A stretch of DNA of 64,000 nt from Crossaster papposus. Its lineage: Eukaryota; Echinodermata; Asteroidea; Velatida; Solasteridae. The notes below the pieces were generated by a model. It was not told the origin of the DNA, searched no databases, and was given only the letters and a program-made list of their open reading frames with translations. Of the stretch, positions 13,941-25,900 are shown piece by piece (positions within the stretch are counted from its first letter, which is position 1; each line of letters begins with the position of its first letter). The stretch covers positions 248,001 through 312,000 of the forward strand of contig JBAIAA010000598.1 in assembly GCA_037893245.1 (NCBI GenBank), in the 5' to 3' direction. The translations under genes and the position numbers were made by a program.

Positions 13941-16900
13941 TGTCCGCCTTCTTGTCTTGTCTTGTCCGCCTTCTTGTCTTGTCTTGTCCGCCTTCTTGTC
14001 TTGTCTTGTCCGCCTTCTTGTCTTGTCTTGTCCGCCTTCTTGTCTTGTCTTGTCCGCCTTCTTGTCTTGTCTTGTCCGCCTTCTTGCCTTGTCTTGTCCG
14101 CCTTCTTGCCTTGTCTTGTCCGCCTTCTTGTCTTGTCTAGTCTTGTCCGCCTTCTTGTCTTGTCTAGTCTTGTCCGCCTTCTTGTCTTGTCTAGTCTTGT
14201 CCGCCTTCTTGTCTTGTCTAGTCTTGTCCGCCTTCTTGTCTTGTCTAGTCTTGTCCGCCTTCTTGTCTTGTCTAGTCTTGTCCGCCTTCTTGTCTTGTCT
14301 AGTCTTGTCCGCCTTCTTGTCTTGTCTAGTCTTGTCCGCCTTCTTGTCTTGTCTAGTCTTGTCCGCCTTCTTGTCTTGTCTAGTCTTGTCCGCCTTCTTG
14401 TCTTGTCTAGTCTTGTCCGCCTTCTTGTCTTGTCTAGTCTTGTCCGCCTTCTTGTCTTGTCTAGTCTTGTCCGCCTTCTTGTCTTGTCTAGTCTTGTCCG
14501 CCTTCTTGTCTTGTCTAGTCTTGTCCGCCTTCTTGTCTTGTCTTGTCTTGTCCGCCTTCTTGTCTTGTCTTGTCCGCCTTCTTGTCTTGTCTTGTCCGCC
14601 TTCTTGTCTTGTCTGGTCCGCCTTCTTGCCTTGTCTTGTCTTGTCCGCCTTCTTGCCTTGTCTTGTCTTGTCCGCCTTCTTGCCTTGTCTTGTCTTGTCC
14701 GCCTTCTTGCCTTGTCTTGTCTTGTCCGCCTTCTTGCCTTGTCTTGTCTTGTCCGCCTTCTTGCCTTGTCTTGTCTTGTCCGCCTTCTTGCCTTGTCTTG
14801 TCTTGTCCGCCTTCTTGCCTTGTCTTGTCTTGTCCGCCTTCTTGCCTTGTCTTGTCTTGTCGGCCTTCTTGCCTTGTCTTGTCTTGTCCGCCTTCTTGCC
14901 TTGTCTTGTCTTGTCCGCCTTCTTGCCTTGTCTTGTCTTGTCCGCCTTCTTGCCTTGTCTTGTCTTGTCCGCCTTCTTGCCTTGTCTTGTCTTGTCCGCC
15001 TTCTTGCCTTGTCTTGTCTTGTCCGCCTTCTTGCCTTGTCTTGTCTTGTCCGCCTTCTTGCCTTGTCTTGTCTTGTCCGCCTTCTTGCCTTGTCTAGTCT
15101 TGTCCGCCTTCTTGCCTTGTCTAGTCTTGTCCGCCTTCTTGCCTTGTCTAGTCTTGTCCGCCTTCTTGCCTTGTCTAGTCTTGTCCGCCTTCTTGCCTTG
15201 TCTAGTCTTGTCCGCCTTCTTGCCTTGTCTAGTCTTGTCCGCCTTCTTGCCTTGTCTAGTCTTGTCCGCCTTCTTGCCTTGTCTAGTCTTGTCCGCCTTC
15301 TTGTCTTGTCTAGTCTTGTCCGCCTTCTTGTCTTGTCTAGTCTTGTCCGCCTTCTTGTCTTGTCTAGTCTTGTCCGCCTTCTTGTCTTGTCTAGTCTTGT
15401 CCGCCTTCTTGTCTTGTCTAGTCTTGTCCGCCTTCTTGTCTTGTCTAGTCTTGTCCGCCTTCTTGTCTTGTCTAGTCTTGTCCGCCTTCTTGTCTTGTCT
15501 AGTCTTGTCCGCCTTCTTGTCTTGTCTAGTCTTGTCCGCCTTCTTGTCTTGTCTAGTCTTGTCCGCCTTCTTGTCTTGTCTAGTCTTGTCCGCCTTCTTG
15601 TCTTGTCTAGTCTTGTCCGCCTTCTTGTCTTGTCTAGTCTTGTCCGCCTTCTTGTCTTGTCTAGTCTTGTCCGCCTTCTTGTCTTGTCTAGTCTTGTCCG
15701 CCTTCTTGTCTTGTCTAGTCTTGTCCGCCTTCTTGTCTTGTCTAGTCTTGTCCGCCTTCTGGTCTTGTCTAGTCTTGTCCGCCTTCTTGTCTTGTCTAGT
15801 CTTGTCCGCCTTCTTGTCTTGTCTAGTCTTCTTGTCTTGTCTAGTCTTGTCTAGTCTTCTTGTCTTGTCTAGTCTTGTCCGCCTTCTTGTCTTGTCTTGT
15901 CCGCCTTCTTGTCTTGTCTTGTCCGCCTTCTTGTCTTGTCTAGTCTTGTCCGCCTTCTTGTCTTGTCTAGTCTTGTCCGCCTTCTTGTCTTGTCTAGTCT
16001 TGTCCGCCTTCTTGTCTTGTCTAGTCTTGTCCGCCTTCTTGTCTTGTCTAGTCTTGTCCGCCTTCTTGTCTTGTCTAGTCTTGTCCGCCTTCTTGTCTTG
16101 TCTAGTCTTGTCCGCCTTCTTGTCTTGTCTAGTCTTGTCCGCCTTCTTGTCTTGTCTAGTCTTGTCCGCCTTCTTGTCTTGTCTAGTCTTGTCCGCCTTC
16201 TTGTCTTGTCTAGTCTTGTCCGCCTTCTTGTCTTGTCTAGTCTTGTCCGCCTTCTTGTCTAGTCTTGTCCGCCTTCTTGTCTTGTCTTGTCCGCCTTCTT
16301 GTCTTGTCTTGTCCGCCTTCTTGTCTTGTCTTGTCCGCCTTCTTGTCTTGTCTTGTCCGCCTTCTTGTCTTGTCTTGTCCGCCTTCTTGCCTTGTCTTGT
16401 CCGCCTTCTTGCCTTGTCTTGTCCGCCTTCTTGTCTTGTCTAGTCTTGTCCGCCTTCTTGTCTTGTCTAGTCTTGTCCGCCTTCTTGTCTTGTCTAGTCT
16501 TGTCCGCCTTCTTGTCTTGTCTAGTCTTGTCCGCCTTCTTGTCTTGTCTAGTCTTGTCCACCTTCTTGTCTTGTCTAGTCTTGTCCGCCTTCTTGTCTTG
16601 TCTAGTCTTGTCCGCCTTCTTGTCTTGTCTAGTCTTGTCCGCCTTCTTGTCTTGTCTAGTCTTGTCCGCCTTCTTGTCTTGTCTAGTCTTGTCCGCCTTC
16701 TTGTCTTGTCTAGTCTTGTCCGCCTTCTTGTCTTGTCTAGTCTTGTCCGCCTTCTTGTCTTGTCTAGTCTTGTCCGCCTTCTTGTCTTGTCTTGTCTTGT
16801 CCGCCTTCTTGTCTTGTCTTGTCCGCCTTCTTGTCTTGTCTTGTCCGCCTTCTTGCCTTGTCTTGTCTTGTCCGCCTTCTTGCCTTGTCTTGTCTGGTCC

Positions 16901-19900
16901 GCCTTCTTGCCTTGTCTTGTCTTGTCCGCCTTCTTGCCTTGTCTTGTCTTGTCCGCCTTCTTGCCTTGTCTTGTCTTGTCCGCCTTCTTGCCTTGTCTTG
17001 TCTTGTCCGCCTTCTTGCCTTGTCTTGTCTTGTCCGCCTTCTTGCCTTGTCTTGTCTTGTCCGCCTTCTTGCCTTGTCTTGTCTTGTCCGCCTTCTTGCC
17101 TTGTCTTGTCTTGTCCGCCTTCTTGCCTTGTCTTGTCTTGTCCGCCTTCTTGCCTTGTCTTGTCTTGTCCGCCTTCTTGCCTTGTCTAGTCTTGTCCGCC
17201 TTCTTGCCTTGTCTAGTCTTGTCCGCCTTCTTGCCTTGTCTAGTCTTGTCCGCCTTCTTGCCTTGTCTTGTCTTGTCCGCCTTCTTGCCTTGTCTTGTCT
17301 TGTCCGCCTTCTTGCCTTGTCTTGTCTTGTCCGCCTTCTTGCCTTGTCTTGTCTTGTCCGCCTTCTTGCCTTGTCTTGTCTTGTCCGCCTTCTTGCCTTG
17401 TCTAGTCTTGTCCGCCTTCTTGCCTTGTCTAGTCTTGTCCGCCTTCTTGCCTTGTCTAGTCTTGTCCGCCTTCTTGCCTTGTCTAGTCTTGTCCGCCTTC
17501 TTGCCTTGTCTAGTCTTGTCCGCCTTCTTGCCTTGTCTAGTCTTGTCCGCCTTCTTGCCTTGTCTAGTCTTGTCCGCCTTCTTGCCTTGTCTAGTCTTGT
17601 CCGCCTTCTTGTCTTGTCTAGTCTTGTCCGCCTTCTTGTCTTGTCTAGTCTTGTCCGCCTTCTTGTCTTGTCTAGTCTTGTCCGCCTTCTTGTCTTGTCT
17701 AGTCTTGTCCGCCTTCTTGTCTTGTCTAGTCTTGTCCGCCTTCTTGTCTTGTCTAGTCTTGTCCGCCTTCTTGTCTTGTCTAGTCTTGTCCGCCTTCTTG
17801 TCTTGTCTAGTCTTGTCCGCCTTCTTGTCTTGTCTAGTCTTGTCCGCCTTCTTGTCTTGTCTAGTCTTGTCCGCCTTCTTGTCTTGTCTAGTCTTGTCCG
17901 CCTTCTTGTCTTGTCTAGTCTTGTCCGCCTTCTTGTCTTGTCTAGTCTTGTCCGCCTTCTTGTCTTGTCTAGTCTTGTCCGCCTTCTTGTCTTGTCTAGT
18001 CTTGTCCGCCTTCTTGTCTTGTCTAGTCTTGTCCGCCTTCTTGTCTTGTCTAGTCTTGTCCGCCTTCTGGTCTTGTCTAGTCTTGTCCGCCTTCTTGTCT
18101 TGTCTAGTCTTGTCCGCCTTCTTGTCTTGTCTAGTCTTCTTGTCTTGTCTAGTCTTGTCTAGTCTTCTTGTCTTGTCTAGTCTTGTCCGCCTTCTTGTCT
18201 TGTCTTGTCCGCCTTCTTGTCTTGTCTTGTCCGCCTTCTTGTCTTGTCTAGTCTTGTCCGCCTTCTTGTCTTGTCTAGTCTTGTCCGCCTTCTTGTCTTG
18301 TCTAGTCTTGTCCGCCTTCTTGTCTTGTCTAGTCTTGTCCGCCTTCTTGTCTTGTCTAGTCTTGTCCGCCTTCTTGTCTTGTCTAGTCTTGTCCGCCTTC
18401 TTGTCTTGTCTAGTCTTGTCCGCCTTCTTGTCTTGTCTAGTCTTGTCCGCCTTCTTGTCTTGTCTAGTCTTGTCCGCCTTCTTGTCTTGTCTAGTCTTGT
18501 CCGCCTTCTTGTCTTGTCTAGTCTTGTCCGCCTTCTTGTCTTGTCTAGTCTTGTCCGCCTTCTTGTCTAGTCTTGTCCGCCTTCTTGTCTTGTCTTGTCC
18601 GCCTTCTTGTCTTGTCTTGTCCGCCTTCTTGTCTTGTCTTGTCCGCCTTCTTGTCTTGTCTTGTCCGCCTTCTTGTCTTGTCTTGTCCGCCTTCTTGCCT
18701 TGTCTTGTCCGCCTTCTTGCCTTGTCTTGTCCGCCTTCTTGTCTTGTCTAGTCTTGTCCGCCTTCTTGTCTTGTCTAGTCTTGTCCGCCTTCTTGTCTTG
18801 TCTAGTCTTGTCCGCCTTCTTGTCTTGTCTAGTCTTGTCCGCCTTCTTGTCTTGTCTAGTCTTGTCCACCTTCTTGTCTTGTCTAGTCTTGTCCGCCTTC
18901 TTGTCTTGTCTAGTCTTGTCCGCCTTCTTGTCTTGTCTAGTCTTGTCCGCCTTCTTGTCTTGTCTAGTCTTGTCCGCCTTCTTGTCTTGTCTAGTCTTGT
19001 CCGCCTTCTTGTCTTGTCTAGTCTTGTCCGCCTTCTTGTCTTGTCTAGTCTTGTCCGCCTTCTTGTCTTGTCTAGTCTTGTCCGCCTTCTTGTCTTGTCT
19101 TGTCTTGTCCGCCTTCTTGTCTTGTCTTGTCCGCCTTCTTGTCTTGTCTTGTCCGCCTTCTTGCCTTGTCTTGTCTTGTCCGCCTTCTTGCCTTGTCTTG
19201 TCTGGTCCGCCTTCTTGCCTTGTCTTGTCTTGTCCGCCTTCTTGCCTTGTCTTGTCTTGTCCGCCTTCTTGCCTTGTCTTGTCTTGTCCGCCTTCTTGCC
19301 TTGTCTTGTCTTGTCCGCCTTCTTGCCTTGTCTTGTCTTGTCCGCCTTCTTGCCTTGTCTTGTCTTGTCCGCCTTCTTGCCTTGTCTTGTCTTGTCCGCC
19401 TTCTTGCCTTGTCTTGTCTTGTCCGCCTTCTTGCCTTGTCTTGTCTTGTCCGCCTTCTTGCCTTGTCTTGTCTTGTCCGCCTTCTTGCCTTGTCTAGTCT
19501 TGTCCGCCTTCTTGCCTTGTCTAGTCTTGTCCGCCTTCTTGCCTTGTCTAGTCTTGTCCGCCTTCTTGCCTTGTCTAGTCTTGTCCGCCTTCTTGCCTTG
19601 TCTAGTCTTGTCCGCCTTCTTGCCTTGTCTAGTCTTGTCCGCCTTCTTGCCTTGTCTAGTCTTGTCCGCCTTCTTGCCTTGTCTAGTCTTGTCCGCCTTC
19701 TTGTCTTGTCTAGTCTTGTCCGCCTTCTTGTCTTGTCTAGTCTTGTCCGCCTTCTTGTCTTGTCTAGTCTTGTCCGCCTTCTTGTCTTGTCTAGTCTTGT
19801 CCGCCTTCTTGTCTTGTCTAGTCTTGTCCGCCTTCTTGTCTTGTCTAGTCTTGTCCGCCTTCTTGTCTTGTCTAGTCTTGTCCGCCTTCTTGTCTTGTCT

Positions 19901-22900
19901 AGTCTTGTCCGCCTTCTTGTCTTGTCTAGTCTTGTCCGCCTTCTTGTCTTGTCTAGTCTTGTCCGCCTTCTTGTCTTGTCTAGTCTTGTCCGCCTTCTTG
20001 TCTTGTCTAGTCTTGTCCGCCTTCTTGTCTTGTCTAGTCTTGTCCGCCTTCTTGTCTTGTCTAGTCTTGTCCGCCTTCTTGTCTTGTCTAGTCTTGTCCG
20101 CCTTCTTGTCTTGTCTAGTCTTGTCCGCCTTCTTGTCTTGTCTAGTCTTGTCCGCCTTCTTGTCTTGTCTAGTCTTGTCCGCCTTCTTGTCTTGTCTAGT
20201 CTTGTCCGCCTTCTTGTCTTGTCTAGTCTTGTCCGCCTTCTTGTCTTGTCTAGTCTTGTCCGCCTTCTTGTCTTGTCTAGTCTTGTCCGCCTTCTTGTCT
20301 TGTCTAGTCTTGTCCGCCTTCTTGTCTTGTCTAGTCTTGTCCGCCTTCTTGTCTAGTCTTGTCCGCCTTCTTGTCTTGTCTTGTCCGCCTTCTTGTCTTG
20401 TCTTGTCCGCCTTCTTGTCTTGTCTTGTCCGCCTTCTTGTCTTGTCTTGTCCGCCTTCTTGTCTTGTCTTGTCCGCCTTCTTTGCCTTGTCTTGTCCGCC
20501 TTCTTGCCTTAGTCTTGTCCGCCTTCTTGTCTTGTCTAGTCTTGTCCGCCTTCTTGTCTTGTCTAGTCTTGTCCGCCTTCTTGTCTTGTCTAGTCTTGTC
20601 CGCCTTCTTGTCTTGTCTAGTCTTGTCCGCCTTCTTGTCTTGTCTAGTCTTGTCCGCCTTCTTGTCTTGTCTAGTCTTGTCCGCCTTCTTGTCTTGTCTA
20701 GTCTTGTCCGCCTTCTTGTCTTGTCTAGTCTTGTCCGCCTTCTTGTCTTGTCTAGTCTTGTCCGCCTTCTTGTCTTGTCTAGTCTTGTCCGCCTTCTTGT
20801 CTTGTCTAGTCTTGTCCGCCTTCTTGTCTTGTCTAGTCTTGTCCGCCTTCTTGTCTTGTCTAGTCTTGTCCGCCTTCTTGTCTTGTCTTGTCTTGTCCGC
20901 CTTCTTGTCTTGTCTTGTCCGCCTTCTTGTCTTGTCTTGTCCGCCTTCTTGCCTTGTCTTGTCTTGTCCGCCTTCTTGCCTTGTCTTGTCTGGTCCGCCT
21001 TCTTGCCTTGTCTTGTCTTGTCCGCCTTCTTGCCTTGTCTTGTCTTGTCCGCCTTCTTGCCTTGTCTTGTCTTGTCCGCCTTCTTGCCTTGTCTTGTCTT
21101 GTCCGCCTTCTTGCCTTGTCTTGTCTTGTCCGCCTTCTTGCCTTGTCTTGTCTTGTCCGCCTTCTTGCCTTGTCTTGTCTTGTCCGCCTTCTTGCCTTGT
21201 CTTGTCTTGTCCGCCTTCTTGCCTTGTCTTGTCTTGTCCGCCTTCTTGCCTTGTCTTGTCTTGTCCGCCTTCTTGCCTTGTCTAGTCTTGTCCGCCTTCT
21301 TGCCTTGTCTAGTCTTGTCCGCCTTCTTGCCTTGTCTAGTCTTGTCCGCCTTCTTGCCTTGTCTAGTCTTGTCCGCCTTCTTGCCTTGTCTAGTCTTGTC
21401 CGCCTTCTTGCCTTGTCTAGTCTTGTCCGCCTTCTTGCCTTGTCTAGTCTTGTCCGCCTTCTTGCCTTGTCTAGTCTTGTCCGCCTTCTTGTCTTGTCTA
21501 GTCTTGTCCGCCTTCTTGTCTTGTCTAGTCTTGTCCGCCTTCTTGTCTTGTCTAGTCTTGTCCGCCTTCTTGTCTTGTCTAGTCTTGTCCGCCTTCTTGT
21601 CTTGTCTAGTCTTGTCCGCCTCTTGTCTAGTCTTGTCCGCCTCTTGTCTGTCTGTCCTTCTTGTCTTGTCTAGTCTTGTCCGCCTTCTTGTCTTGTCTAG
21701 TCTTGTCCGCCTTCTTGTCTTGTCTAGTCTTGTCCGCCTTCTTGTCTTGTCTAGTCTTGTCCGCCTTCTTGTCTTGTCTAGTCTTGTCCGCCTTCTTGTC
21801 TTGTCTAGTCTTGTCCGCCTTCTTGTCTTGTCTAGTCTTGTCCGCCTTCTTGTCTTGTCTAGTCTTGTCCGCCTTCTTGTCTTGTCTAGTCTTGTCCGCC
21901 TTCTTGTCTTGTCTAGTCTTGTCCGCCTTCTTGTCTTGTCTAGTCTTGTCCGCCTTCTTGTCTTGTCTAGTCTTGTCCGCCTTCTTGTCTTGTCTAGTCT
22001 TGTCCGCCTTCTTGTCTTGTCTAGTCTTCTTGTCTTGTCTAGTCTTGTCCGCCTTCTTGTCTTGTCTTGTCCGCCTTCTTGTCTTGTCTTGTCCGCCTTC
22101 TTGTCTTGTCTAGTCTTGTCCGCCTTCTTGTCTTGTCTAGTCTTGTCCGCCTTCTTGTCTTGTCTAGTCTTGTCCGCCTTCTTGTCTTGTCTAGTCTTGT
22201 CCGCCTTCTTGTCTTGTCTAGTCTTGTCCGCCTTCTTGTCTTGTCTAGTCTTGTCCGCCTTCTTGTCTTGTCTAGTCTTGTCCGCCTTCTTGTCTTGTCT
22301 AGTCTTGTCCGCCTTCTTGTCTTGTCTAGTCTTGTCCGCCTTCTTGTCTAGTCTTGTCCGCCTTCTTGTCTTGTCTTGTCCGCCTTCTTGTCTTGTCTTG
22401 TCCGCCTTCTTGTCTTGTCTTGTCCGCCTTCTTGTCTTGTCTTGTCCGCCTTCTTGTCTTGTCTTGTCCGCCTTCTTGCCTTGTCTTGTCCGCCTTCTTG
22501 CCTTGTCTTGTCCGCCTTCTTGCCTTGTCTTGTCCGCCTTCTTGCCTTGTCTTGTCCGCCTTCTTGCCTTGTCTTGTCTTGTCCGCCTTCTTGCCTTGTC
22601 TTGTCTTGTCCGCCTTCTTGCCTTGTCTTGTCTTGTCCGCCTTCTTGCCTTGTCTAGTCTTGTCCGCCTTCTTGCCTTGTCTAGTCTTGTCCGCCTTCTT
22701 GCCTTGTCTAGTCTTGTCCGCCTTCTTGCCTTGTCTAGTCTTGTCCGCCTTCTTGCCTTGTCTAGTCTTGTCCGCCTTCTTGCCTTGTCTAGTCTTGTCC
22801 GCCTTCTTGCCTTGTCTAGTCTTGTCCGCCTTCTTGCCTTGTCTAGTCTTGTCCGCCTTCTTGTCTTGTCTAGTCTTGTCCGCCTTCTTGTCTTGTCTAG

Positions 22901-25900
22901 TCTTGTCCGCCTTCTTGTCTTGTCTAGTCTTGTCCGCCTTCTTGTCTTGTCTAGTCTTGTCCGCCTTCTTGTCTTGTCTAGTCTTGTCCGCCTTCTTGTC
23001 TTGTCTAGTCTTGTCCGCCTTCTTGTCTTGTCTAGTCTTGTCTGCCTTCTTGTCTTGTCTAGTCTTGTCCGCCTTCTTGTCTTGTCTAGTCTTGTCCGCC
23101 TTCTTGTCTTGTCTAGTCTTGTCCGCATTCTTGTCTTGTCTAGTCTTGTCCGCCTTCTTGTCTTGTCTAGTCTTGTCCGCCTTCTTGTCTTGTCTAGTCT
23201 TGTCCGCCTTCTTGTCTTGTCTAGTCTTGTCCGCCTTCTTGTCTTGTCTAGTCTTGTCCGCCTTCTTGTCTTGTCTAGTCTTGTCCGCCTTCTTGTCTTG
23301 TCTAGTCTTGTCCGCCTTCTTGTCTTGTCTAGTCTTGTCCGCCTTCTTGTCTTGTCTAGTCTTCTTGTCTTGTCTAGTCTTGTCCGCCTTCTTGTCTTGT
23401 CTTGTCCGCCTTCTTGTCTTGTCTTGTCCGCCTTCTTGTCTTGTCTAGTCTTGTCCGCCTTCTTGTCTTGTCTAGTCTTGTCCGCCTTCTTGTCTTGTCT
23501 AGTCTTGTCCGCCTTCTTGTCTTGTCTAGTCTTGTCCGCCTTCTTGTCTTGTCTAGTCTTGTGCGCCTTCTTGTCTTGTCTAGTCTTGTCCGCCTTCTTG
23601 TCTTGTCTAGTCTTGTCCGCCTTCTTGTCTTGTCTAGTCTTGTCCGCCTTCTTGTCTAGTCTTGTCCGCCTTCTTGTCTAGTCTTGTCCGCCTTCTTGTC
23701 TTGTCTTGTCCGCCTTCTTGTCTTGTCTTGTCCGCCTTCTTGTCTTGTCTTGTCCGCCTTCTTGTCTTGTCTTGTCCGCCTTCTTGTCTTGTCTTGTCCG
23801 CCTTCTTGTCTTGTCTTGTCCGCCTTCTTGCCTTGTCTTGTCCGCCTTCTTGCCTTGTCTTGTCCGCCTTCTTGCCTTGTCTTGTCCGCCTTCTTGCCTT
23901 GTCTTGTCTTGTCCGCCTTCTTGCCTTGTCTTGTCTTGTCCGCCTTCTTGCCTTGTCTAGTCTTGTCCGCCGTCCTTGTCTTGTCTAGTCTTGTCCGCCG
24001 TCCTTGTCTTGTCTAGTCTTGTCCGCCGTTCTTGTCTTGTCTAGTCTTGTCCGCCTTCTTGTCTTGTCTAGTCTTGTCCGCCTTCTTGTCTTGTCTAGTC
24101 TTGTCCGCCTTCTTGTCTTGTCTAGTCTTGTCCGCCTTCTTGTCTTGTCTAGTCTTGTCCGCCTTCTTGTCTTGTCTAGTCTTGTCCGCCTTCTTGTCTT
24201 GTCTAGTCTTGTCCGCCTTCTTGTCTTGTCTAGTCTTGTCCGCCTTCTTGTCTTGTCTAGTCTTGTCCGCCTTCTTGTCTTGTCTAGTCTTGTCCGCCTT
24301 CTTGTCTTGTCTAGTCTTGTCCGCCTTCTTGTCTTGTCTAGTCTTGTCCGCCTTCTTGTCTTGTCTAGTCTTGTCCGCCTTCTTGTCTTGTCTAGTCTTG
24401 TCCGCCTTCTTGTCTTGTCTAGTCTTGTCCGCCTTCTTGTCTTGTCTAGTCTTGTCCGCCTTCTTGTCTTGTCTAGTCTTGTCCGCCTTCTTGTCTTGTC
24501 TAGTCTTGTCCGCCTTCTTGTCTTGTCTAGTCTTGTCCGCCTTCTTGTCTTGTCTAGTCTTGTCCGCCTTCTTGTCTTGTCTAGTCTTGTCCGCCTTCTT
24601 GTCTTGTCTAGTCTTGTCCGCCTTCTTGTCTTGTCTAGTCTTGTCCGCCTTCTTGTCTTGTCTAGTCTTGTCCGCCTTCTTGTCTTGTCTAGTCTTGTCC
24701 GCCTTCTTGTCTTGTCTAGTCTTGTCCGCCTTCTTGTCTTGTCTAGTCTTGTCCGCCTTCTTGTCTTGTCTAGTCTTGTCCGCCTTCTTGTCTTGTCTAG
24801 TCTTGTCCGCCTTCTTGTCTTGTCTAGTCTTGTCCGCCTTCTTGTCTTGTCTAGTCTTGTCCGCCTTCTTGTCTTGTCTAGTCTTGTCCGCCTTCTTGTC
24901 TTGTCTAGTCTTGTCCGCCTTCTTGTCTTGTCTAGTCTTGTCCGCCTTCTTGTCTTGTCTAGTCTTGTCCGCCTTCTTGTCTTGTCTAGTCTTGTCCGCC
25001 TTCTTGTCTTGTCTAGTCTTGTCCGCCTTCTTGTCTTGTCTAGTCTTGTCCGCCTTCTTGTCTAGTCTTGTCCGCCTTCTTGTCTTGTCTTGTCCGCCTT
25101 CTTGTCTTGTCTTGTCCGCCTTCTTGTCTTGTCTTGTCCGCCTTCTTGTCTTGTCTTGTCCGCCTTCTTGTCTTGTCTTGTCCGCCTTCTTGTCTTGTCT
25201 TGTCCGCCTTCTTGCCTTGTCTTGTCCGCCTTCTTGCCTTGTCTTGTCCGCCTTCTTGCCTTGTCTTGTCCGCCTTCTTGCCTTGTCTTGTCTTGTCCGC
25301 CTTCTTGCCTTGTCTTGTCTTGTCCGCCTTCTTGCCTTGTCTAGTCTTGTCCGCCGTCCTTGTCTTGTCTAGTCTTGTCCGCCGTCCTTGTCTTGTCTAG
25401 TCTTGTCCGCCGTTCTTGTCTTGTCTAGTCTTGTCCGCCTTCTTGTCTTGTCTAGTCTTGTCCGCCTTCTTGTCTTGTCTAGTCTTGTCCGCCTTCTTGT
25501 CTTGTCTAGTCTTGTCCGCCTTCTTGTCTTGTCTAGTCTTGTCCGCCTTCTTGTCTTGTCTAGTCTTGTCCGCCTTCTTGTCTTGTCTAGTCTTGTCCGC
25601 CTTCTTGTCTTGTCTAGTCTTGTCCGCCTTCTTGTCTTGTCTAGTCTTGTGCGCCTTCTTGTCTTGTCTAGTCTTGTCCGCCTTCTTGTCTTGTCTAGTC
25701 TTGTCCGCCTTCTTGTCTTGTCTAGTCTTGTCCGCCTTCTTGTCTAGTCTTGTCCGCCTTCTTGTCTAGTCTTGTCCGCCTTCTTGTCTTGTCTTGTCCG
25801 CCTTCTTGTCTTGTCTTGTCCGCCTTCTTGTCTTGTCTTGTCCGCCTTCTTGTCTTGTCTTGTCCGCCTTCTTGTCTTGTCTTGTCCGCCTTCTTGTCTT

